DNA from: Mangifera indica | Lineage: Eukaryota > Streptophyta > Magnoliopsida > Sapindales > Anacardiaceae | Reading direction: 5' to 3' | Assembly: GCF_011075055.1 (NCBI RefSeq) | Contig: NC_058138.1 | Coordinates: 3,968,001 to 4,032,000, forward strand | Length of the DNA stretch: 64,000 nt | The notes under the pieces: generated by a model | What the model saw: the letters and a program-made list of their open reading frames with translations, nothing else | What the model was told of the DNA's origin: nothing | Databases searched by the model: none | Translations under genes and position numbers: made by a program | Shown: positions 50,375 through 64,000 of the stretch, piece after piece | Numbering within the stretch: position 1 is the stretch's first letter | Layout of the letters: each line of letters starts with the position of its first letter

Positions 50375-50532
50375 TCTCTTCATTTTTTCTCTTCCATTTC
50401 TTGAACTTTCCTCTTCTTCTTCTTCTTCTAGGTTCATTTTTTATTCACTGGTTCTTCCTCCTCTAGTTCATGCATGTACCGATTTATAGTTCTCGAACTT
50501 GATTAGATATTTTTATTTTCATTTTGATTTAG

Positions 50533-55110
<4,578 letters not shown>

Positions 55111-55940
55111 TTGAGGTGATGAAGAAGATGATGTATACAAATTACAAACTGATTTGCTAATTTGATGAAATTAAGGATCAACATGACTGAAGCGGGATCA
55201 ATAGCAAGGGACGAAATATAATATAATATATGAATTGCCCGATTATATTCCTTGCTATGAATTTTGGTAACTTCAGCTCAGGGCGACAAATATTGATCCT
55301 CGGAGAGTTCTTCATTTTAATTTGTAACAATAACATAGTTAATGATCATACAAAGATTGGGGTAGTTCTTGATTCATGAGTTGGATAGCCTATCACTAAA
55401 GTAGGATGCGAATCGAATCAATTTGGGTTTGAATTATGACTCATATCAAACAATCCGAATTTTAGTCTAGGTAATTCTAGAGTCAGTTTGAGTTAGTTCG
55501 ATTTAATCAAAGTATTAAAAAGTTATTAACAAATTTATCTTTTTTAACCTTTTTTTTTTCATTTTTTTGGGGTGTTTTCTCTTATCAATTCATTGTCAGG
55601 GTAAGTCAAGCTCAATTTCAAATTAATTATTTTTTATTTAAATCAAATTTACATCATACTTATACAATTTTTCGACTTCATAAATAAAATAATAAAATAA
55701 TAAATATAAATTTATACATAAATAAAAATATATTATTACATAATTAATTCATATAATAACATATTATTATTTATATTTATATTAGTATCCCTAATCCAAA
55801 TAAAATTGGCTGATAAATCCACTAATCAGGTGCTGAAACGAAATACTCACAAGACAATTTGGTTCATCAAAATTGCTCTCTCCACTGAAACTTGACAATC
55901 GAATCTGACGGTCCCTGTTTTGCCACCAACTGCCTCCGTA
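55111..55940. other. BBM 3' region and FRF1-like promoter
   Basis: The BBM 3' untranslated region probably reaches about 55340. The rest is AT-rich with GAGTTTGAATT-type debris (55395-55520). I found no clear TATA box for the next gene. Confidence 0.4.
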
Positions 55941-56058
55941 ACTTGCTTACTTGACAGAAACTGAAACACTACATTTTCTTAAAAAAATTAAAAAACCCAC
56001 AAACCGAACAGAAATAATCTCATTCTAGGGACTTCATTGCTGGTTTCTGCAACAACCC

Positions 56059-56486
56059 AGTGAGTTTCACAGTCTTCTTAGTTGAATTATTGAGTTTTTG
56101 GTTCTGGGTTTCAATTTTCTGTTTAAATATTCACGTTAATTGCATTGTTTTTCTATGTAATGATCACTAATTCTGCCGGGTTTTGTTATTTTGCATCAAG
56201 AAATGAATTTTTTATTATGAATTTTACTGTAGTTGGCTGATGATCACAGGCATTGCCTGTTGAAGTTAAAAAAAAAAAAGTATTTTTAGGTGTTTTGTTG
56301 TGAATTTTATTCTAATGAAATGCTCAAAGAACCAATTTTTATGTGTATAAAACTATAAATTTGAATGGAGAGAATTTTTACATTAGCGGGAAGGGAGTAT
56401 AATCCCGGTAAAAGTACAGGAATTAATGGTTTTTGGAAGCATACAACGTGATTCTCTGTAACAGGCTTTGTTATGTTTTTCAGCTG

Positions 56487-56527
<41 letters not shown>

Positions 56528-58330
56528 TGTGAGAAGGTTTGGCTGCGAATTTTTTTCAAAGGAAATGCTTAAAGAGCCAACTTTTATGAGTATAAATTTT
56601 AATGGAGAGAATTGTTACTTTACTGGGAGCTTAATCCATGCAGGAATCAATGTTTTTTGATAACATATTCTTTTTTTTAATGTAAGAATAGTCTGTGAAT
56701 CATATGTATATGAAATGCTTGAAGGACCAATTTTTATGGGTATAAATTTGGATGGAGAGATTTGTTATGCCACCAGGATTATAATCCTGGTAAGTGTACT
56801 GGGGTTAACAGTATTTGGTGCCGTATAATGTCACTACAATAACACAATCGTTCAACAGGCATAGTAAAAATTTTTAGATCAGTAGCATAGTACTGTAATT
56901 TGATTGGATTTTCATGTCATGTGAAGCGAGCTTGTAAAAGTACACTAGAAAGATTAGACCTTTTAGTTAATAGGGTTTGCTAGAAATCAACCAGTGTATA
57001 AGAGAATGTTTGTTTTACATCTAGAAATTGTTGTAAGAAAAAGGATGTACAAATGTGTTTGGTAGAAAATTTTCATGTAGAAATGTAGTCCAACTTATAT
57101 AATAAAGCTTTAATTTTTTAATTTTCTTCAATTAGCTGGAGCTCAATATTCTGTTTCATCTTTATGGTTCTTACTAGACATGTTGGTGCCTGGCTTTCAA
57201 GCTGTGCAATTTCATGTTGCAGTGGATCCTGGGGGTGGTCATGATGCAGATGTTCGCCTTGAGGAAAATGATAATGACATTCGTGATATGGAGTTTAACA
57301 ATACTTCTGGTAAAGAGAAAAGGCTAGATAATGGTGAGATGATTTGACTGATTATCATTTTATGTTGTTTTTGTTTGTATGATATTGAGTATGAAGACGA
57401 AAGTAATAATGCCCTATTTTTGTATTGCAGTGGATTCCAATCAAACTACTGACATTCAGCTTGAGGAAAATGATAATGATGCTCAAGATGAGGAGTTAAA
57501 TAATTCAACTGATAATGAACTTCAGCGAAGTAATGATGGCACAATGAGTGGAAGTTCAGCTGAAATCATCTGTCAGCATGACAAAAATGATAAATTGACT
57601 CCAAGTTCTTCTGCAGTGCAGTTAGCTGCAGTTGATGGAGACGAACCATTTGTGGGACAGGAATTTGAATCGGAAGCTGCTGCCCAAGCATTCTATAGTG
57701 CTTATGGAATGCGTCTGGGATTCATTACCCGCATACATTATAATACTCGTTCTAAACGTGATGGATCAGTTATTTCTCGAGCCATTGTATGTAATAAAGA
57801 GGGTTACCGAAAACCTTCTAGGCATGAAGTGAAGAATTTAAGGGCACGGGCTCCCACTAGGGTTGGTTGCAAAGCAATGCTTTCAGTGAGGAAAGTGCCC
57901 TCTGGAAACTGGGTTGTTACAAAGTTTGTGAAGGAACACACTCATGTATTGGCCAGTGACCAGGCTCAGAAGACAGTTCTTTGTAATCAGATAGCAGTAA
58001 GTTCTGGTCCCAACTGTTTCCCTTGATTTACTTTGTGCAATGTTAGTCATACAACTTGCTGTACTTTTTTCGGTATCAATGGCTCATCAGAATTGCTCAT
58101 GTTAGACTTTTTGTCTGTTATGCTTGATGTAGGTCGAAGACATGAGAGTTCAAGAGCTAACCCAGGAGTTGTTGGTTGAGAAGAAGCGATCTACATCGCT
58201 CAAAAGATGCATTAACCTTCTTTTTAATCACATTGAGGAGCACACCCAGGGCCTCTCTAAAAGGATTCAGTACATAGTAGACAGTGTTAATATGATTGAA
58301 TCCGAAGGGAAAGCTCAACAGATTGTGTGA
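56059..58330 (+). CDS. Short FAR1-domain protein (FRF1 type)
   Basis: A FAR1/FHY3-family protein without a transposase part, like Arabidopsis FRF (FRS-related factor) proteins, which act in the nucleus and are thought to modulate FHY3/FAR1 light signalling. The model has one base of the start codon at 56059 (after ACAACCC, before GTGAGT), then 57223-57333, 57431-57996 and 58133-58330, giving 291 residues. The FAR1 DNA-binding domain covers about 115-212 with zinc-ligand candidates Cys158, Cys184, His207 and His209. The last 65 residues form a likely coiled coil (VEDMRVQELTQELLVEKK). The start is uncertain: an in-frame ATG at 57180 would give 305 residues without splicing. Exons 57223-57333 and 57431 onward look like copies of each other. 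The domain assignment is firm; the 5' structure is inferred. Confidence 0.8.
56270..56835. repeat. Three degenerate tandem repeats in the FRF1-like intron
   Basis: Units near 56300-56460, 56545-56665 and 56695-56835 share GAAATGCTYRAAGARCCAA, TTTTTATG, GTATAAA and ATGGAGAGA words. A (TA)n run (56487-56522) sits between the first and second. Confidence 0.75.
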
Positions 58331-59229
58331 TAGTTTCACCACTGTAATGCAAAATATGTATAAATTATTCTCTGCTTTAATCTTTCTTTTTAGATTGTTA
58401 ATCTGTAAGTTCAATTCTAACATATAATTTGTTTCTACTTTTTCTTTGCATTTCTCTCAGGAGCCAACCCTTTGGCAAGGTGTTTGTGTATTTGGTACAT
58501 TCGACGCAGCAATAGCCTGATCATACCAGTTGCTGCAGATAAATGATTTATCGAGCAGCCCTGCCGGTGTAGTACTAGAAAACAAAGAGGCAAAGCCAAA
58601 GTGTGCAATATAATGATATAGGTAGTTGTGTAGGAAGTCAGTATTCTTCCCTTGGCATGAAACTGAGAATTGATAAACGTTAATGCTGGTCAAATCAAAG
58701 TATGCTATTTTGAATGAAATTTAGGTGTTACATTTATTTGGAACAATTACATATTTGCTATAGTTATGCTTGTGTGGATAAATATCAGCTAAAACAGAAA
58801 CTTGAAAGCCATATTAAACAAGAAAGCTAAGTGGTTGCTTCGATATAATTTCAGAGAATATATTTTGTGTTTTCTGAATTCATACCCAGAAACATCTGTT
58901 TTACAAGGGCTGATTTTATTGCATCATCTTAAACCTGTAATGAAAAAGCAAAAAACCATTCAATCCAGATAAACTTCATCTACATTATGAGAGCAACCCA
59001 TAATGGTTTAACTTGATAAATCACATTTTATTGGGAATCCTATACTTTATGGGAGCAAGCCATGACTCTAGCCAAGGTCTAACCATCTGGCTAACTTCAC
59101 GTGGATCACTTGATAAACTGCATTTGAAAAAGGGTTATTTTACATTGTACCTAGTTTGAGTAAACTATTTCAAATTAGGCTACACAGCAGGGACCCCAGC
59201 TAGAGCGCATACATAAATATTTAAACAAA
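58331..59229. other. Convergent 3' regions of FRF1-like and Ycf20-like genes
   Basis: The two genes end facing each other about 900 bp apart. The stretch up to about 58730 is less AT-rich and is probably a 3' untranslated region of the FRF1-like gene. CTCTCAG at 58455-58461 could be an acceptor of a 3' intron. Confidence 0.45.
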
Positions 59230-60350
59230 TTAGCTTCCTAACTTGAAAGCGTCAACAAAGAGGCCTAAGCACACGCCTGCTTTCCAGTAGTTCATAAAAA
59301 CAACAAAAGACTTCAACCTCCCGTTTGATGTTGATGAGGAAGGGCGCTTTCTGTACATAAGCATACCTATACCTTCAATGGCAGCAACCACAACACCAGC
59401 AACTAGTACATCCCAGTCACCTGTCTGACCAAGGATTGTAGCGAGCGCATTTGCTGTGTAGAAACCCAATAGAAGGAGAAATACCTTCATGGGGAAGTTC
59501 TTTCTTGCCATGTTGAGTTTCTCCAATAGCTGTCTGCCCCCAGCACTCACGATCCGACCCAATCTGGTGCCACCAAGACCAGGAGTGTCGCCATTAAGGC
59601 TCTCTTGTCCCCCATTACCAGATATCCCACCTGTGTCCAAGGCGAGTCCTATTTTCCAACTGCTTCTTCTTGTCTGAAAACTATTTTGACAAAAAGACAA
59701 CAAATGCAAGTTCTGAAGGAATCAGCACAAAGAATAGAAATGAGGTCACTGATAGAAATCACAAGATTCTTGCAATTACGTTGAGAAAATGTATAGAAAT
59801 AATTCAGATGGGATATATTTTCAGCAGTATGAAGAAAAAAAACAGCAAAAGAATGCGATGAGATGTACAGCTAGCCCCAGAAATGAACATATATGCAGTC
59901 TAGCAATTATCGAATTTTAACATCAACCTAATGAAGCAGTCAAATGCATTATAACCCAAAACCATATGGAATGTACCTATAATGACAATAACATTGATAG
60001 AAGAAAGCATTATCACGAAGTGACAGAGGTCTTTTACTGGTGTCCGAAGTTTGTCAAATAATTTGTCTCTCAATCACTCGACTCTAACAAGACTAATTCA
60101 AGAACAGGGATCCATGGAACAACAGAATCTCTAAAGTAATTTAAACGACAAAGTTCATAATGTACCTCCTTTCCGAAAATGAAGTAAACTTTATCCCAGT
60201 TCTTGAAGCTTGTCCACTGGTACTTGGTTCATTTTTCCTCCTCTGATTTCGACGAGTAGCATGCATTATACAAGGGCCTTCAGAGACATCACACTCTGGT
60301 ATCACTAAACCTGACTGCAATCGAATCCCTCCCATGCGACAAGCCATCAT
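59230..60350 (-). CDS. Ycf20-like chloroplast protein (NPQ6/NPQ7 family)
   Basis: A nuclear-encoded homologue of cyanobacterial and algal Ycf20. Arabidopsis members (NPQ6, NPQ7) are plastid proteins whose loss changes non-photochemical quenching. Coding exons on the minus strand are 60350-60166 and 59680-59230, giving 211 residues. Residues 1-62 are rich in Arg, Ser and Thr and fit a transit peptide. GGTRLGRIVSAGGRQLLEKL (98-117) is the conserved entry to the Ycf20 domain. Hydrophobic segments lie at about 125-145, 151-170 and 186-207, with WDVLVAGVVVAAIEGIGMLM and NYWKAGVCLGLFVDAFKLGS as the clearest family signatures. The acceptor at 59681 (CAAAATAG) was chosen because it keeps frame; the next AG, 7 bp on, would not. 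Two ATG codons stand side by side at the start. Homology is firm; the exon junction is probable. Confidence 0.88.
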
Positions 60351-60366
60351 CGAACAAGCATACACA

Positions 60367-60900
60367 CTTGAAAACCAATGCATAAAACTAAGTCAGAACT
60401 CAATTCTACCACAACAACTAAACAAAATAAGAACCTCAAAACCATACAAAACCCTCAGTGTCACCAAATCCTATATCTAACAATTCCGCGCGAACTGATG
60501 ATACTCACGTCATGCAATCTTGATTTTTTCACCTACACTAATGAAACCCCCACAACACAGTCTTGATTTTTCACAAAAAACAATGACACCCACATCATAA
60601 GATCTTGATTTAAACCTATGAAACAAGAAAAAACATTCTGGGTCTCAACGTTTACTGATGAAAGAATAGATTTTTAGGCTAAATATCTTACATTTCACAG
60701 TTAATAGAGCTCAGAGATTCAAGTTAGTTTGAAGTTGAGTTCCAAAAAAACCAACCTTAAATCACTGCGAAGCTGGAGACAGAAGGAAAACCAGAGAAAA
60801 AGAGATGAGATAGAGACTGCAATAACAGCAAATAAAAAAGATATTAATTGGGTAACATGCAGCGTGGCATCTTCGTGGCAAGTAATTGAGGTTCTTAGGC
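60367..60900 (-). promoter_or_regulatory. Likely 5' UTR exon and UTR intron of the Ycf20-like gene
   Basis: On the minus strand GATTTAAG|GTTGG at 60756/60755 is a good donor and TTGGTTTTCAAG ending at 60367 a good acceptor just before the start codon. A non-coding first exon upstream of 60756 is therefore inferred. The short frames over this stretch are not supported as genes. Confidence 0.4.
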
Positions 60901-60929
60901 CTTTCATGTGCTGACATGGCACAACATAA

Positions 60930-63600
60930 GGGCGTGTGATTTGTCAAGTGCTTTTGTGATAAGTGATTTTTGGTAATACTTTATTAATGATTTAAATAAG
61001 AATGTGTTTGATTAACCCCTATAACTCTACTGTTTTATTAATTATATTACTTTATTTAATTAATAAAAGGTTCAATAGTTTTTTTTATTAATAATAGTAT
61101 AACAGTTAATATATCAAATAATCGTAATTATATTATATTTATGATGTGTTTAATTTGATAATATTTTATTATTAAAATTATTTTTTTAAAGTAAATTATT
61201 TAAAAAATTAATGGATATAAATTTTTATAATATTTAATAAATTTAATAAAAATTTATAAATATAAATAATTATTATATTGGGATAGGGGTAATAAAAAAT
61301 ATTAAAATATTATTTTACTTAAATATCTTTAGGTATAATTATCTAATATATTGTTCATATTAATTGAAAATGATTTTTTAACCTAAAAAATTAATAAGTA
61401 AATATATAATTATAATAAAACTAAAATTATGTTAATAATTTTTTAATATGTAAAGTGAAAATAATAATAAATTTTTTTTTTATATTCCCTATAATATAAT
61501 TATTGATAATAGAAGATTATCAAAAAAATTTATAATCTACTAACCAAACAAAATAATATAGTAATAAAAGATAGATTATCATGGTACATTTGGTTTAGGA
61601 AATGTTTTATTATCAAATATGAAATATTATCATAAAGATAGATTATCTTGAAGATTATTAAGTATAAATTATTACTATATTTGATAAAATTGAATAAGTA
61701 TAAATAATTATTGTGTTTGATTGGATGTAATAAAACAATACTAAAATATATTTTTTCTTAAATGTCCTTGAATATAATTATTTTAAAATATATTTTATAT
61801 TACTTATTATATTATTTAAAAGTGAGCGTATTTTAATTAAAAAAATTAAAATTAATAATAAAATTAGTAATATTTTAATATTAAAAATGGATGTAGTGAT
61901 CAGATTATCACATACAACATCATTGGTAATAGAAGATTACAATGATTTTTTATTATTAACAAAACCAAATAAGCTAATGTAAGTAATAAAAAATATATTA
62001 CCGATATAATATTTCCTCACCACAAACCAAATAGTTTGTAAGAATAATGTTTTATTACCGTTCACCAAACACAATCTTATATCTTTAGTTATTAATTTTT
62101 TTGGATAAAAATAATTTTCTTTTATAAAAATGTGCATAATTCGATTCAAATTGTAAAACTAGATCAAACCTCTTAAAATTTTCAATTTGGTTTGATTTAA
62201 TTTATAAAACAGTTTAATTTTGGTTGATAAATGTTAAAAAACAATTTATGGTTTGACTTATGATTTGGACAATTTTCAAAACAAACCAAACTAAATCGTA
62301 AATAGTATTTCGTTAATATATATATATTTGATAAAAAAATTTAATAAACAATTAGATGTACTACTTGTTTTTAATATATATTTTGTTATTTTTTGTATAT
62401 TTTTTGTATATATATATTTCATATTGTTTTTAAATGTCTATTTTTCATTTTAGAAAATTATAATTCAATTACTTTTTATTAGATACCAATATTTAAAAGT
62501 AAATGATTTTTAAAAGGTTCAAACTGTAATCTAAATATGACTAAATCGTATTTTTTTAGTTTAATTTGGTTTGAAAATTTTTCAATATATTTTTTTTCCA
62601 ATTTGGTTTGAAAGAATTTTTAAACCGCATCGAACTGGGTATACACACCCTTATCATTTTCAATTAATATAATAGGCAATGTAAAAATATTTTAAATAAT
62701 TATATCCAATAATATTTACGTAAAATAATATCTTAGCATTTTTTATTTTCTCTCATCAGACACAATAATTATTTATACCTATTAAATCTATCAAATTTTA
62801 TCAAATATAGTAATAATTTATACTCATTAATTTTTTTGATTTTATATTTTTAAAGAAATTTTTTATTTTTGATAATAAAATATTATCTGAACTAAACATA
62901 CCCAAAATAATAACTTTTTAAATATAAACGAGACACGGGGGGTTGGGCTGGGGATATTAATTAAAATACCTTATTTTTTTCTCTTGTATATATATATTTT
63001 TTCCTATTATACATATATAACCTAAAATATAAAATATCTAAAATATCTTTAGACTTTATGCTTACCTAGTCAAACATAAATTTACCTAATCAAAACATAA
63101 AACTCACTCTCTTACCTAGTAAAGGCTGAGATATAAGATAAATAAGATAAAAATATAAAATTTTTCGACAACTTTGACGGTGGAAATATTGGCTAGGTGT
63201 TTAGTCAATCAACCAACTCTAAATTTCGGAATGATCTCTTTTTATAGGTAAAATTAAATTAAAAAATAATTATATTTGTATAATAAAAAAATAATTATAT
63301 ATATATAATATTAAAAAAAAAGTATTTTAATTAATACCCCGTTAAACTGACTTGTAATTGTATAACCCATTGAATTGTGAATCATGTCAAATTTGTGGGT
63401 TATGCAAGCCATTGAACTGTAACATACCAGATAACCTCGCAAGAATGTTCAAATATATATATATATATATATATTGCTCCCGTCGTAGAATAGGCACCTA
63501 TTGGGCAAACAAATCATATCTAGTGACAACTTCTTCACCATTTTATGTTAAAACAATCACCATTAAATTATGTAAATGATTGAAAATAGAGTAATTTTCA
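60930..63600. other. MITE-rich intergenic DNA
   Basis: No gene is seen. 61585-62035 is a degenerate Tourist-like element (TTTGGTTTAGGAAATGTTTT, AGTATAAATTATTACTATAT, ACCGATATAATATTTCC). Weaker remnants lie at 60940-61570 and 62680-62915. 62130-62640 contains inverted TCAAACC/GGTTTGA-rich ends. 63448-63473 is an (AT)n run. Confidence 0.5.
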
Positions 63601-63602
63601 AA

Positions 63603-64000
63603 GGCCAAAAGACAATTTCCCACCCAAGGTATGCTATTTTTCTAAGTTTTTTTTCATTAATTTTAAAAATATTATTTATTCATCCTTAAGCTGTTAAAAT
63701 TAACAGTTTAAAATGTAAAATTATCATTTTATCTATTATATTAAAAATAAATTAAAATTTAATCCATTTTCCCCTCTAACCCCTAAAAACTAATCATTTT
63801 TCCCTAGGTCAAGTTTTAAAAAATAACATTACCCCCTTAAGGCTTAGTTTTTAATCATCGATGTCAAATCCGACGCCATCACCGATGACAAAACTTTCCC
63901 GACGTACCATCATACTTCAGTGGCCTCTCTTCCCTTCTCTAGAATGTCGATTGACCCAGATCTGGAGTCATCTTCATCTGCAAAGTTGAAGAGCTTCGTC
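63603..64000. mobile_element. GGCC-family MITE, cut by the window end
   Basis: The left terminus reads GGCCAAAAGACAATTTCCCA followed by the ACCCAAGGT word shared with other members. The right end lies outside the window, so its target duplication cannot be checked. Confidence 0.7.

Noticed and set aside
59489..59677. Plus-strand frame over the Ycf20-like exon
   Set aside because: Antisense shadow of the conserved Ycf20 domain.

Overview
This is a window from a eudicot nuclear genome. It is very AT-rich, its genes are split by GT-AG introns, and it carries plant-only gene families and dense small DNA transposons. I can support five protein-coding genes: RPL38 (16515-18083, +), an LCAT3/phospholipase A1-like gene (21687-26084, +), the AP2-domain embryogenesis regulator BABY BOOM (50533-55110, +), a short FAR1-domain gene of the FRF1 type (about 56059-58330, +) and a Ycf20/NPQ6-NPQ7-like plastid protein gene (59230-60350, -). 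Exon borders were placed by hand from splice signals, reading-frame continuity and remembered family sequences. No alignment was run. I cannot name the species.

Layout. 1-16.2 kb has no intact gene. It holds two diverged copies of a promoter-like segment (about 1140-3845 and 11380-12790) on either side of a decayed Mutator-like transposase locus with a Ulp1-protease remnant (4.3-7.8 kb) and a 2.85-kb foldback element (8454-11298). 16.2-26.1 kb holds RPL38 and LCAT3. 26-50 kb is intergenic and rich in MITEs, a TRIM retroelement and a second foldback element (36735-38277). 50.3-60.9 kb is the gene-dense part, with BBM and the FRF1-like gene on + and the Ycf20-like gene convergent with them. 61-64 kb is again MITE remnants.

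The most interesting structure is the foldback family. The two elements are 26 kb apart, share termini reading GGGAWATTAATTAAAATARGC, and are each flanked by a 9-bp target duplication (one perfect, one 8 of 9). Each is almost wholly an inverted repeat whose inner arms are minisatellites built around GTGCG. The 9-bp duplications point to Mutator-type transposition. A second MITE family with GGCCAAARGAC termini also has 9-bp duplications. Tourist-like (TTA/TAA) and hAT-like (8-bp) MITEs add nested insertions that give relative ages.

The genes do not form a pathway. Three gene-level oddities stand out: the 9-nt AP2 micro-exon of BBM lies between two long (AT)n arrays; the FRF1-like gene appears to have a start codon split by an intron and a duplicated first coding exon; and the RPL38 first coding exon is only its ATG.
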